Source: JACNKV01 sp964645915 (lineage in GTDB: Bacteria; Fidelibacterota; Marinisomatia; Marinisomatales; JACNKV01). From it: DNA of 32,903 bases. Positions 1-8,476 of this stretch are shown one piece after another. Location of the stretch: positions 1-32,903 of the forward strand of contig CAZYDH010000019.1 in NCBI GenBank assembly GCA_964645915.1, in the 5' to 3' direction. The position numbers were made by a program, and so were the translations under genes. Below the pieces are notes generated by a model. That model saw only the letters and a list, made by a program, of their open reading frames with translations, searched no databases and was not told the DNA's origin. Each line of letters begins with the position of its first letter. Within the stretch, counting starts at the first letter, position 1.

Positions 1-7
1 TTTTGAG

Positions 8-82
8 TGGTACGCCCGAAGGGAGTCGAACCCCTATCTAAGGAACCGGAATCCTTTATTCTATCCATTGAACTACGGGCGC
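8..82 (-). tRNA. tRNA-Arg (anticodon CCG)
   Basis: The minus strand folds as a full cloverleaf. The acceptor GCGCCCG pairs with CGGGCGT (first pair G-U), the anticodon stem AAGGA/TCCTT encloses loop TTCCGGT with anticodon CCG, and the T-loop is TTCGACT. The discriminator is A at position 11, and a CCA end appears to be encoded at 8-10. It reads the arginine codon CGG. It lies downstream of the ammonia-lyase gene on the same strand. Confidence 0.93.
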
Positions 83-159
83 AATGAGATAATCAGATCA
101 TATATCCGCTTTGAAATATATCAGTTTTTCAGAGAATAACGAAAGAGCAATTCTACTGA

Positions 160-1686
160 TTAATATGCGTGCAGGTCACCGATCGCATCTTCTACTGCAT
201 GAAGTATTTTTCTGTCCTTAATCGTTTCCATCATATTATTATGATCTACATAAAGCGGACGATCAACATCCAAATGCTCAACGACTTTACGAACCTCTGC
301 ATGAGCAGCGCGTGTCCCTTCACCCGGAGTGAAATCACGAAAATCCAATGCCTGAGCAGCAGCAATAAACTCAATCCCAAGAATACCATATGCATTATCA
401 ATGATCTTCCGAGTTTTTAATGCAGTATTCATCCCCATGCTTACAAAATCTTCCTGATCTGCTGCAGCAGGAATAGATTGGATCGATGCCGGTGTAGAGA
501 GAATTCTCTGCTCCACGATCATCATGTCTGCAGTGTATTGACTCAGCATATGCCCGGAAAACATTCCTGCACCCTTAGTTAAAAATGCCGGAAGACCTAC
601 ACTCAATGCAGGGTTCAACAGGCGGTTTAGTCTACGTTCAGATAGAACAGAAACCATCGTGATCACCGAACCGAGCATATCTAAAGGTACACTGATAGGC
701 GATCCTTGGAAATTCGCTCCGGTAAGGACAATTTTATCCTCCGGTAAAAATATCGGATTATCACCCACACCATTGATCTCTATTTCGAACTGGCTTCTCG
801 TCCAACGAAGTTGATCTCGTGCAGCTCCGATCACTTGTGGAGTCGAACGCATACTGTATGCATCCTGAACTTTGACTTTCATTCCTTTTAATAGATCAGA
901 TCCGTCGATCATCTGCTTTATATTTTTCGAAGAGGTTACGGCACCTTGAAATCCTCTTAGCGAATGCAATCTAGTGTCATACGGTTTTAGATTGGCCATC
1001 AGAGCTTCTAAGGTCATCGCAGCGGCAATCTCAAACTGTTTCAAAAGTCTTTCTGCTTCATAAATCTGAATGCATCCCATTCCGGCGGTCAAGTTACTCC
1101 CATTGATTACGGCAAGTCCGTCGCGGGCTTTTAAACCCGGCACAGGGATTCCGGCTAATTCAAATGCTTTTTCTCCGGAGTATCTTTCTCCTTTATAAAA
1201 CGCTTCTCCTTCTCCCATCATCAAGAGTGCAATTTGACTCATCGGAGATAGATCACCGCATGCACCCACACTCCCTTTTTCACATACAACCGGTGTGACG
1301 CCCTTATTCAACATCTCGATCAGTGTATTTGTTATTTCAATCCGACATCCTGAATGTCCGTTTGCATGGACATTGATCCGTGTCAGGATTGCAGCACGAA
1401 TATGCTCAATCGGCGCTGGATCTCCTAACCCTGCAGAGTGATTATAAATAAGATATTTTTGGAAATCTTTGACTTGCTCATCTGTTAATACGGTTTCAGA
1501 AAATTCACCAATTCCGGTATTAACTCCGTACATGATCTCTCGTTCATCGATCTTTTCCTGAAGAAATGCACGACATTTATGGATACGTTTCTCAGCATCC
1601 GGATGCAATTCAACCGTTTCAAGTCCATACGCAACTTTATAGACATCCTCGATCGTTAGATTTTTTCCTGTAATGACAACTGACAT
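160..1686 (-). CDS. hutH: Histidine ammonia-lyase family enzyme (Ala-Cys-Gly MIO triad)
   Basis: 508 aa, full length for the aromatic amino acid ammonia-lyase family, which removes ammonia from histidine (giving urocanate), phenylalanine or tyrosine using a self-made MIO cofactor. Residues equivalent to the Pseudomonas putida HAL catalytic set are visible: Tyr53, His83, Asn195, Tyr277 and Arg280 in the QDAYSMR stretch, Phe326, and Glu412 in QEDFVSM. The Glu and His83 favour histidine as substrate. The odd feature is residue 143: the MIO triad is Ala142-Cys143-Gly144 (TGC codon at 1258-1260) where most members have Ser. The start is an ATG with a strong AAGGAG 8 nt or so upstream. It follows the COG2426 gene by 23 bases, so the two are probably co-transcribed. 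No hutU, hutI or hutG lies nearby, so the pathway cannot be confirmed. A different aromatic substrate remains possible. Confidence 0.88.
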   Translation of the reverse strand: MSVVITGKNLTIEDVYKVAYGLETVELHPDAEKRIHKCRAFLQEKIDEREIMYGVNTGIGEFSETVLTDEQVKDFQKYLIYNHSAGLGDPAPIEHIRAAILTRINVHANGHSGCRIEITNTLIEMLNKGVTPVVCEKGSVGACGDLSPMSQIALLMMGEGEAFYKGERYSGEKAFELAGIPVPGLKARDGLAVINGSNLTAGMGCIQIYEAERLLKQFEIAAAMTLEALMANLKPYDTRLHSLRGFQGAVTSSKNIKQMIDGSDLLKGMKVKVQDAYSMRSTPQVIGAARDQLRWTRSQFEIEINGVGDNPIFLPEDKIVLTGANFQGSPISVPLDMLGSVITMVSVLSERRLNRLLNPALSVGLPAFLTKGAGMFSGHMLSQYTADMMIVEQRILSTPASIQSIPAAADQEDFVSMGMNTALKTRKIIDNAYGILGIEFIAAAQALDFRDFTPGEGTRAAHAEVRKVVEHLDVDRPLYVDHNNMMETIKDRKILHAVEDAIGDLHAY

Positions 1687-1709
1687 ATTTTCTCCTTTTT
1701 AAAAATGAA

Positions 1710-2204
1710 CTACAGAAACAGAAATATTCCTGTAGCTGTTAGTGTTAGAACAATGGTAGCGCTCATAAACAAACCTAATAAAACCGCGAATATCGATTTT
1801 TTATAGGATAGTCCAAAAACAAAAGCCGCTGCACAGCCCGTCCAAGCACCGGTGATCGGCAATGGAATCCCGACAAAAAGAATGAGTCCCCAAAACTCAA
1901 ATCGTTCGATTAATTTTCCTTTTCGTCGTGTTCGGGCAAACAGCCAGATGAAGAACTTGTCCCATATCGTCCACCTTCTTAGCCATTTAGAGACGGGTTC
2001 CAAGAATCCCAATAGGAACAAGGCAATTACGTAATTTCCTGCAATCGCCCAGCAATAGGCAGAAACCCAACTCAATCCGCCAATAGTCATACCCCATGGT
2101 AAAGCGATCCTCAATTCAGTAACAGGGAGCATCGCCATGAAGAATGTTGCAACCTGTGGCGTCAGAAAGGAATCTGAAAAATAGGATAATACAGCTTCAG
2201 TCAT
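1710..2204 (-). CDS. COG2426 / small multidrug export (PF06695) family membrane protein
   Basis: 164 aa and strongly hydrophobic, with about four to five membrane segments (roughly residues 15-35, 45-68, 103-130 and 137-162) around a basic central loop (about residues 73-100, rich in Arg and Lys). The PVTELRIALPWGM stretch near residue 27 and FVGIPLPITGAWTGC near 110 are signatures of the small multidrug export/COG2426 family. The family name comes from limited evidence and the transport substrate is not established. It is the first gene after a good sigma-70-type promoter at 2291-2319 and sits 23 bases before the ammonia-lyase gene. Co-transcription suggests a shared regulatory input but not necessarily a shared function. 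The ATG start has no strong Shine-Dalgarno. Confidence 0.8.
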   Translation of the reverse strand: MTEAVLSYFSDSFLTPQVATFFMAMLPVTELRIALPWGMTIGGLSWVSAYCWAIAGNYVIALFLLGFLEPVSKWLRRWTIWDKFFIWLFARTRRKGKLIERFEFWGLILFVGIPLPITGAWTGCAAAFVFGLSYKKSIFAVLLGLFMSATIVLTLTATGIFLFL

Positions 2205-2290
2205 TTTGTTTTTCGTATTCTCTGGGTTAATCGCTTCGTCATTTATGAATTACTATCGTGAAAATAAGAACGGAAATTATAGATATTTTT

Positions 2291-2319
2291 ATATTACTTA
2301 TTATATATTTTCTTTTCAA
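2291..2319 (-). promoter_or_regulatory. Predicted sigma-70-type promoter for the COG2426-hutH pair
   Basis: On the minus strand a -35 TTGAAA (2319-2314) is separated by exactly 17 bases from a -10 TAATAT (2296-2291). The region is very AT-rich and lies between the stop of the lipoprotein gene and the ATG at 2204. A start of transcription near 2284 would give a leader of about 80 nt. Confidence 0.55.
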
Positions 2320-2353
2320 TATACAAAGATATAGAATGAGATTTTGGGATCAA

Positions 2354-3298
2354 TTACCGAACAGAAACGGTAATTGCGGACATAATCTCGCGTTCAATTT
2401 TACCGTCTGATGGTGTGCTTACATGTAAACCATTTACGACCAGACCGGATGATCCACCCCCATCAAGATTGATCGCTTCAACACATCCCAAATTTTTCAT
2501 AATGGTTGCCAATTCCTGTAAATATACTCCCCTGCTCCCAATATATCGTCCTTCTACAACGATCAGGATAAGTTTGTCATCTTCTGTGATACCTGCAGCT
2601 GACCTCGGATGCAATTTGGTAATATTCGAATGAAAAAATACCTCCTCATTGCTTGTTACATTTACTTTTCCATCCGACACAAGAACTGGACCTGCCTGAA
2701 CTGCATTGGTCATTTTCCAGAGATTTTCTCTCAACGGATGGATCGGTTTATGCGGTCTTTCTCTTTTATTTTTGATCGGAGATGTCCATTCAAATAAGGA
2801 ATCATTCCGTTCGGATACCCAAGCAATATCGATAGAACCATCATTTCCAATTCCGAATGCACCCCGTGCAGTAAAATAACGTTGTTCTTTATAGATTAAC
2901 GAACGGATCGCAGAATGAATGATTTCTTCATTTTCCATCAATAATCCAATATGACGGGTTGAGTCTCCATCATTTCGGAAAAACCCTGCATTGATTCCAA
3001 TGATACTTTTATTTCGATCACAAATCTGTGTTAACGTCTCCAGATGATCCTCATCCTTTGCTGAGATAACTTCTACCAAGATTTCTGGATCGGTAATATC
3101 AATTTCAGCATACCATACTTTCAATGGTAATGAATAATTCACACCGTAATAAATATGAACAGATGATGGTAGATCTTTTGAGAATCGATCTAATTGTGTC
3201 CAAATGATGGGGACTTTATCTTTTGGCTTATCAGATTCACACTGAAAAAGAAGCAGTCCACAAATACTTATGAGGATAAAATAAAGGAGCTTTTTCAC
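2354..3298 (-). CDS. Phosphodiester glycosidase (NAGPA) domain lipoprotein
   Basis: 314 aa. The N-terminus is a basic-hydrophobic signal ending in LLLFQC; Cys20 suggests a lipoprotein, though Gln at -1 is not the classical lipobox residue. The rest matches the phosphodiester glycosidase / NAGPA family (PF09992): INAGFF at 102-107, QAGPVLV at 201-207, HPRSAAG at 230-236 and the hallmark NLDGGGSS at 277-284. Family members hydrolyse sugar phosphodiesters, for example the human uncovering enzyme; several bacterial members are tied to exopolysaccharide or cell-wall glycans. The natural substrate here is unknown. It starts with GTG 3 bases after the DUF2914 gene stop, so the two are almost certainly co-transcribed, and it lacks an obvious Shine-Dalgarno. 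Confidence 0.85.
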   Translation of the reverse strand: MKKLLYFILISICGLLLFQCESDKPKDKVPIIWTQLDRFSKDLPSSVHIYYGVNYSLPLKVWYAEIDITDPEILVEVISAKDEDHLETLTQICDRNKSIIGINAGFFRNDGDSTRHIGLLMENEEIIHSAIRSLIYKEQRYFTARGAFGIGNDGSIDIAWVSERNDSLFEWTSPIKNKRERPHKPIHPLRENLWKMTNAVQAGPVLVSDGKVNVTSNEEVFFHSNITKLHPRSAAGITEDDKLILIVVEGRYIGSRGVYLQELATIMKNLGCVEAINLDGGGSSGLVVNGLHVSTPSDGKIEREIMSAITVSVR

Positions 3299-3301
3299 GA
3301 T

Positions 3302-3931
3302 TTAAATTGAATCTGAGGGGACAATAGTAAATTGAGTTGAACCAAATTCTACATTATTTGAATCCAGGATGGTTACCGACCACTTTCCTGTCCATTCCGG
3401 ATTGATTTTTATCCGACTCCAACAACGCCAATGTACCGATCGACCAATAGAGATATCGATTGTTGTCAGTTCGCGATCGTTGTACTTCCAAATATGATGA
3501 ATCTGATGGGTGGGTCCGGTTCGATTATCAACGCCTGTAAAACAGTATAAATAAGGAATTGTATCTGTAAAGGTAGTTGCCGGCAGGATCGGTTTACGAT
3601 TTTCGATGTCGATCCCTTCCGATATCCTGATCTGGTTCAATCGAAGTTGTTTAATTTGAAGGGATTCTATTTCTTTTATTTCATTGTCCTTCACAGGATC
3701 TTCTACACTGATAGTAGGTTGTTCTACAACATTATCACTCTGTACAGGTAAGATTTCTTTTTCTATGATCGTTTGATTAGCCCGATTTGGTTCTGAAATA
3801 AAAACAACAAGGATATATCCAAGATAAACGGTTATCATTACCGGAATGAATTTGTAAAGATTAATCACTACTGCAATTCCAATGAGAATGAGTAGTACAA
3901 GCGTGATTGGTAAGATAGTCGGATCGTACAT
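3302..3931 (-). CDS. DUF2914 domain protein with two N-terminal membrane segments
   Basis: 209 aa. Two hydrophobic stretches (about residues 6-25 and 28-46) form a membrane hairpin, followed by an acidic linker (about 50-115) and a C-terminal DUF2914-like domain (about 125-206). Domain hallmarks are YLYCFTGVDN near 127, an H-x-W motif near 146 and WRCWSRIKI near 168, then a G-x-W strand and a terminal F-x-I-V. The domain looks like a small beta sandwich exposed outside the membrane; its function is unknown. It directly precedes the glycosidase lipoprotein with a 3-base gap, suggesting joint work at the envelope. The ATG start is weakly supported, with no strong Shine-Dalgarno. Confidence 0.75.
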   Translation of the reverse strand: MYDPTILPITLVLLILIGIAVVINLYKFIPVMITVYLGYILVVFISEPNRANQTIIEKEILPVQSDNVVEQPTISVEDPVKDNEIKEIESLQIKQLRLNQIRISEGIDIENRKPILPATTFTDTIPYLYCFTGVDNRTGPTHQIHHIWKYNDRELTTIDISIGRSVHWRCWSRIKINPEWTGKWSVTILDSNNVEFGSTQFTIVPSDSI

Positions 3932-3954
3932 TATTTCATCGAATGATATCGTTC

Positions 3955-3982
3955 AAACGGGAGGTATTATCCTCCCGTTTTT
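3955..3982. terminator. Intrinsic terminator-like hairpin after tRNA-Pro
   Basis: A perfect 10-bp stem, AAACGGGAGG (3955-3964) with CCTCCCGTTT (3971-3980), closes a 6-base loop. It lies just 3' of tRNA-Pro on the minus strand and upstream of the DUF2914 gene. The T-run is best on the plus side (TTTTT) and shorter (TTT) on the minus side, so it could stop transcription in both directions. Its position suggests it ends the merR/tRNA-Pro transcript. Confidence 0.6.
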
Positions 3983-3985
3983 ATG

Positions 3986-4059
3986 TCGGAGCGACAGGAT
4001 TTGAACCTGCGACCCCTGCAACCCCATTGCAGTGCGCTACCGGTCTGCGCCACGCTCCG
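3986..4059 (-). tRNA. tRNA-Pro (anticodon GGG)
   Basis: Complete cloverleaf on the minus strand: acceptor CGGAGCG/CGCTCCG, D-arm GGCGCAG...GCGC, anticodon stem CTGCA/TGCAG with loop ATGGGGT (anticodon GGG), and a T-arm with TTCAAAT. The C1-G72 acceptor pair, typical of bacterial tRNA-Pro, is present. The discriminator is A; CCA is not encoded (CAT follows). Confidence 0.95.
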
Positions 4060-4097
4060 AATTGATCATGGATCTTAATCCAATAACTGCGAATATC

Positions 4098-4463
4098 TTA
4101 TTCAGCAATGATAGATAAGATCGATTTTAATTCTTCTTTAATTTTTTGTATAGCTTCTTCTGAACGAGCGATATCGGCTTGACTTTTTGATATTTCAGGA
4201 GCAACCTTTTTATCCCTGGCAAGCTCCGAGCGTGCACCTTCAATCGTAAATTTACGCTGATAAAGTAAGTCTTTGATATGAAGGATAAGGTCAATATCTT
4301 TCTGTCTGTATGTGCGGTTTCCTGCACGATTTTTTGGAGGATTAAGTTGCTTAAACTCTGTCTCCCAATACCGTAGAACATACTGCTTCAGATCGGTCAA
4401 TTCACTGACTTCACTAATGGAGTAGTATAGTTTTTTTACCTCGGGATGTATGGCATTTTCCAT
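4098..4463 (-). CDS. MerR-family transcriptional regulator
   Basis: 121 aa. Residues about 12-80 form a MerR-type winged helix-turn-helix: YYSISEVSELT, then VLRYWETEF, the wing NRAGNRTYR and DIDLILHIKDLL. The C-terminal third is a charged helix (about 90-119) that probably makes the dimer coiled coil. There is no separate ligand-binding domain and no conserved cysteine set, so it does not look like a metal sensor. This short type with the KNRAGNR wing is common as a single conserved regulator in Bacteroidota, Chlorobiota and deltaproteobacteria; its regulon is generally unknown. It lies 70 bases after the aminotransferase gene and 38 bases before tRNA-Pro. The ATG start has little Shine-Dalgarno support. 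Confidence 0.87.
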   Translation of the reverse strand: MENAIHPEVKKLYYSISEVSELTDLKQYVLRYWETEFKQLNPPKNRAGNRTYRQKDIDLILHIKDLLYQRKFTIEGARSELARDKKVAPEISKSQADIARSEEAIQKIKEELKSILSIIAE

Positions 4464-4533
4464 CGACTTATTACTTAAACTAACACTTTATATTACCGAT
4501 TTAACCACACTATCTACAACAAGTTTCTTTCAA

Positions 4534-5916
4534 TTATCGGTTAATATAATTGTTATGAAAATCGATCCATTCAGGTAAGACTTTTATAAGCATTTCCTTC
4601 TGTGGAAGAAATGCAAATCGTAAATGATTCGTTCCCGGTTTTTGACCAAACCCAGAACCATTCACTGTAGTAAGACCTGTTGTTTCCAGAAGGTTCATAC
4701 AGTACTCAAAATCTCCGGTTCCTTCAGGAAGTTTATTTAGTCGAGGAAACAAATACATCGCTCCGATCTTTCCAAAACATTCCACACCGTCCATTTCTTT
4801 AAATGCATCCTTCACCATCATTGCTTTTTCAAACAGATCATCCAATACAGATTGTTTTTCAGTAATATATTGCTGATAAGGATCACTTCCCGGTTCCGGT
4901 GGATTTGATATCATAAACATCATGGACTGTCCCACCGTATTTGAACATAAATTTACGGATGCCTGCTTGAATAATATGTCAATAAATGGAAGGTCATTTC
5001 CTAGAACCTTTGGAAGGTTTCTTGCTTCCATATATCCTCCCCGATGTCCGCATTCACCGTAAAATCCTTTTGATGCACTATGTAAACTGAACAAAGGAAC
5101 ATCCGTCCCTTTCACCGCAGATGCAAAAGAAATAAATTCTGCTCCATACAGGTTTTCCTGATATACTTCGTCAGAGATAATAGCGATCTCTTTTTCTCCG
5201 GCAAATTGTATCACGTGGTTAACACTTTCTCTGTCTAAGATAGCACCTGTTGGATTTGCTGGATTAATGACGACGATTGCTTTAATCTGAACACCCTGTT
5301 TTACTGCGTCATTATATGCACGTTCCAGTTCATTTTTATCCAACGCCCAATCACGTTCTTCATCAGGGTAATAATTCACCTGTGTTCCGCCACATCTCCG
5401 TATTGTAGCAGAATATAACGGATACTGCGGAATGGGGATCATAATTCCGTCTTTTGGATCGGTAATTAATAATTCTAAAATGTTTTTAGCACCTTCACTT
5501 GCACCATCGGTTAAAAAGATATGTTCCGGATTAGCAGGAATAATTCCATTAGGTGAGTTTGCATCTCTGTTGTCTATATATTTTGCGATTGACTCACGTA
5601 TAAATAACGGTCCCTTACTATCGGTATAAGCACCCATTCCCGTTTCCATATTTTCTAAAAATGATTCTGCATAATCTAAAACATAGTCAGATATTGATTG
5701 TTCTGAACGATTTCGCTCGGTACGTATACGTTCCGGAAACTCTAATAAACTTAAAACCTGTCGATAAAATGTAATGGACTTTTGTCCTAACGCTTGAGGA
5801 TTCCCGATATTACACGGAATAGTCTTTTTCCCCATCCGCCTTAATTCAGCCGCTCGAATCGGAATTTCCCCTCGAACCGCATATTCCATCTCAATGATAT
5901 TTTGATTCAATTTCAT
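4534..5916 (-). CDS. Alanine aminotransferase, eukaryote-like (class I/II PLP enzyme)
   Basis: 460 aa. This fold-type I aminotransferase resembles animal and plant alanine/glyoxylate aminotransferases (GPT) more than E. coli AlaA. Signatures are NIGNPQALGQ near 36 with ITFYRQVL following, YTDSKG at 97-102, NPANPTG at 218-224, the PLP Schiff-base lysine Lys283 in SASKGF, GHRGGYME at 290-297, and Arg433 in LRFAFLP for substrate carboxylate binding. The expected reaction is alanine + 2-oxoglutarate to pyruvate + glutamate. The start is an ATG preceded by AAGGGAG. It lies after the pnp terminator and so probably has its own promoter; the 27-base space to that terminator is short. Confidence 0.88.
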   Translation of the reverse strand: MKLNQNIIEMEYAVRGEIPIRAAELRRMGKKTIPCNIGNPQALGQKSITFYRQVLSLLEFPERIRTERNRSEQSISDYVLDYAESFLENMETGMGAYTDSKGPLFIRESIAKYIDNRDANSPNGIIPANPEHIFLTDGASEGAKNILELLITDPKDGIMIPIPQYPLYSATIRRCGGTQVNYYPDEERDWALDKNELERAYNDAVKQGVQIKAIVVINPANPTGAILDRESVNHVIQFAGEKEIAIISDEVYQENLYGAEFISFASAVKGTDVPLFSLHSASKGFYGECGHRGGYMEARNLPKVLGNDLPFIDILFKQASVNLCSNTVGQSMMFMISNPPEPGSDPYQQYITEKQSVLDDLFEKAMMVKDAFKEMDGVECFGKIGAMYLFPRLNKLPEGTGDFEYCMNLLETTGLTTVNGSGFGQKPGTNHLRFAFLPQKEMLIKVLPEWIDFHNNYINR

Positions 5917-5936
5917 TTTTATACTCCCTTGTGATG

Positions 5937-5978
5937 AAAAAAAATGCCGTCAGCTCTTATTATTGATCCGACGGCATT
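5937..5978 (-). terminator. Rho-independent terminator of the rimP-pnp operon
   Basis: On the minus strand the 9-bp stem AATGCCGTC (5978-5970) and GACGGCATT (5951-5943) is followed at once by a run of T (5944-5937). It sits 45 bases downstream of the pnp stop codon, so it very likely ends the long translation/RNA-processing operon. The loop is long (18 bases). Confidence 0.85.
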
Positions 5979-6022
5979 CATAAATTGTGGTGATTTATAC
6001 CACGTTACCCCTATTCAGTCAG

Positions 6023-8188
6023 TTAGAATCTCTTCTTCCGATGAGGATGGTTTCCTTTTTTTCCTCCACGTCTTCCACCTTTGTCAAAATCTCGACGAGG
6101 AGAAACATATCCTTCGGGTTTTTCGAGTAAAGCCTTACGACTAAAATCTAATCGACCCTGATCATCCACTTTGATCAATTTCACTTTCATTGTATCCCCC
6201 GGTTTACAGACATCTTCTACTTTCTCCGTCCGTTCCCAGGCTAACTCAGAAATATGAACTAATCCTTCTCTTCCCGGAGCAAATTCCACAAACGCACCGA
6301 AAGTCATTAATCTTGTAACGGTACCGTCAAATTCCATACCCACTTCGGGTTCCATTGTAATCGATCGGATCAATTCAATCGCATCATTGCATTTATTCAC
6401 ATCCGGGCTGGCAACCGTTACAACACCATCATCATCAACATTGATTTCACATTCAGTATCGGCAATAATCTTTTTGATATTCTTTCCACCAGGACCGATT
6501 AAACCACCGATCTTTTCCGGATTGATTTGCAAGGACATAATCCTTGGAGCATATTTTGACATTTCGAGTGGTTGCTCAACCGTGTCTTCCATAATTCCAA
6601 GAATATGTAACCTTCCTTCTTTTGCCTGAGCTAAAGCTTCCGTTAAGAGTTCAAAAGATATTCCTTCAATCTTTAGATCAAGTTGAATAGCGGTGATCCC
6701 TTCTCGAGTTCCGGCTACTTTGAAATCCATATCTCCCAGATGATCTTCTTCACCAAGAATATCACTTAGAACGGCGTGTTTGTCTCCGTCAAGGATCAAT
6801 CCCATCGCAATTCCTGCAACATGAGATTTAATCGGTGCACCACCACTCATCAAAGCAAGTGATCCACCACAAATCGATGCCATTGAAGAAGAACCGTTTG
6901 ATTCCATAATTTCAGAGACTAATCTGATTGTGTATGGAAAATCTTCATATTCGGGCATAACCGGTTTCAGTGACCGCTCAGCTAAATTACCGTGACCTAC
7001 TTCACGTCTACTGGTAAACCCAATCCTGCCAACTTCTCCAACACAATATGGTGGGAAGTTATAATGAAGCATATAGTTTTTCTTAAAATCATCATCCATA
7101 CTGTCAATAATCTGTTCATCACTTTTAGTTCCGAGCGTCAAGACGACTAATGCCTGAGTTTCCCCTCGAGTGAAAAGTGCTGATCCATGGGCTCTCGGTA
7201 AAAAATTCGGATCAATAGTGATCTGACGAATTTCTGTTGGTTTCCGTCCGTCACTTCTGACATTCTTTGTCAAAATCTGATCACGAAATGCCTTTTTAAA
7301 TCGATCGCTGATAACTTGTTTAATCTCTTTTTCAGCTTCCGGATATTCTTCTGCAAGATCTAATAATGTGGATTCTGTTAGTTCCTTTTCCGCATCTTTT
7401 CGATCGAGTTTATCCTTAATACTGATAATATCTTTAATTTTTTGTTCAATAGTTTTTAGAACAGTATTTTCTAATTCTTCGTTTGATTCAACAACGGGAA
7501 TCTCACGCTTTTCTGTTTTTACGGCTTCCACCAATTTATTCTGAAGATCGATGATATCTTTGATATACTTGTGTGCAAATTTCAATGCATCAACTAAGGT
7601 ATCTTCAGAAATGATTTCGGCTTCACCTTCAACCATCACGATCGTCTGATCATTACCTGAAACGATCAATTCTAATTTGGATTGATCCATTTGTTCGCGA
7701 GTTGGGTTCACAATGAATTCATCATTAATCATCCCCACTCTCACAGTAGCAATAGGTCCATTCCAGGGAATATTTGAAACGGCTAATGCTGCAGAAGCAC
7801 CAATACCGGCTAATACGTCGGCCGGATTTTCACCATCACTGGATAAAGCAGTAATCATCACCTGCGTTTCATATTTGAATGATTTCGGGAAAAGCGGTCT
7901 GATAGGACGGTCAGTTAACCGACTGGTCAGAATTTCTTTTTCTGATGGACGCGCTTCTCTTTTGAAAAAACCACCGGGGATCTTTCCACCTGCATAATGT
8001 CTTTCTCTATATTCTACTTGTAAAGGAAAGAAGTCAATATCTTCTCTCATTTCTTTTGCAGCATTCACCGCCGTCAAGATCATCGTATCGCCATACTGCA
8101 CGATGACAGAACCGGCAGACTGACGAGCTACCTTCCCTGTACGGATTGATAGTGTTCGTCCGCCTATTTCTGTTTTAAATTGTATCAT
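6023..8188 (-). CDS. pnp: Polyribonucleotide nucleotidyltransferase (PNPase)
   Basis: 721 aa, close to the usual length (E. coli 711). It degrades RNA 3' to 5' by phosphorolysis and is a core part of mRNA decay. Domain order: first RNase PH-like domain (about 1-225), all-alpha linker (about 235-305), second RNase PH domain (about 308-540) with the catalytic acidic pair Asp486 and Asp488 in GDMDFKVAG, KH domain (about 550-610) with GPGGK at 565-569, and S1 RNA-binding domain (about 617-687) with GTVTRLMTFGAFVEF. A Lys/Arg/Gly-rich tail (about 698-721) is a lineage-specific extension. It follows rpsO after 10 bases, the classical rpsO-pnp pair; GAGGA within the end of rpsO supplies its ribosome-binding site. 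A strong terminator follows. Confidence 0.98.
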   Translation of the reverse strand: MIQFKTEIGGRTLSIRTGKVARQSAGSVIVQYGDTMILTAVNAAKEMREDIDFFPLQVEYRERHYAGGKIPGGFFKREARPSEKEILTSRLTDRPIRPLFPKSFKYETQVMITALSSDGENPADVLAGIGASAALAVSNIPWNGPIATVRVGMINDEFIVNPTREQMDQSKLELIVSGNDQTIVMVEGEAEIISEDTLVDALKFAHKYIKDIIDLQNKLVEAVKTEKREIPVVESNEELENTVLKTIEQKIKDIISIKDKLDRKDAEKELTESTLLDLAEEYPEAEKEIKQVISDRFKKAFRDQILTKNVRSDGRKPTEIRQITIDPNFLPRAHGSALFTRGETQALVVLTLGTKSDEQIIDSMDDDFKKNYMLHYNFPPYCVGEVGRIGFTSRREVGHGNLAERSLKPVMPEYEDFPYTIRLVSEIMESNGSSSMASICGGSLALMSGGAPIKSHVAGIAMGLILDGDKHAVLSDILGEEDHLGDMDFKVAGTREGITAIQLDLKIEGISFELLTEALAQAKEGRLHILGIMEDTVEQPLEMSKYAPRIMSLQINPEKIGGLIGPGGKNIKKIIADTECEINVDDDGVVTVASPDVNKCNDAIELIRSITMEPEVGMEFDGTVTRLMTFGAFVEFAPGREGLVHISELAWERTEKVEDVCKPGDTMKVKLIKVDDQGRLDFSRKALLEKPEGYVSPRRDFDKGGRRGGKKGNHPHRKKRF

Positions 8189-8198
8189 ATTATTTTAA

Positions 8199-8468
8199 TT
8201 ATCCTCGTATTCCAAGTTCTTTCTTTATCTCCACATAAGATGTTGGATTGGTTTTCATGATATATTTCAACATTCGTTTCCGTTGTGAAACTAACTTGAC
8301 CAGTCCATGTCTTGAATGGTTGTCTTTTTTGTGAGTTTTGACATGTTCAGTCAAATCTCGGATTCGTTGAGTCAGTAAAGCGATTTGTACTTCCGGGGCT
8401 CCTGTGTCCTCAGGTGTTTTTCCAAACTTTTTTACAATCTCTTGTACTTTTTCAGTGCTCAAAGGCAT
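8199..8468 (-). CDS. rpsO: 30S ribosomal protein S15
   Basis: 89 aa, the standard length. It binds 16S rRNA early in 30S platform assembly. Visible family signature: TGAPEVQIALLTQRI near 22, then LTEHVKTHKKDNHSRHGL around 39-56, and a basic C-terminal KRMLKYI region. A strong AGGAGG lies 5 bases or so before the ATG, and the ribF stop TAG falls just before it, so translation is probably coupled. It sits between ribF and pnp as in many bacteria. Confidence 0.98.
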   Translation of the reverse strand: MPLSTEKVQEIVKKFGKTPEDTGAPEVQIALLTQRIRDLTEHVKTHKKDNHSRHGLVKLVSQRKRMLKYIMKTNPTSYVEIKKELGIRG

Positions 8469-8476
8469 ATTTCCTC

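Noticed and set aside
4127..4381. 84-codon minus-strand ORF inside the MerR gene
   Set aside because: An alternative frame of merR without features; the MerR frame has a full domain.
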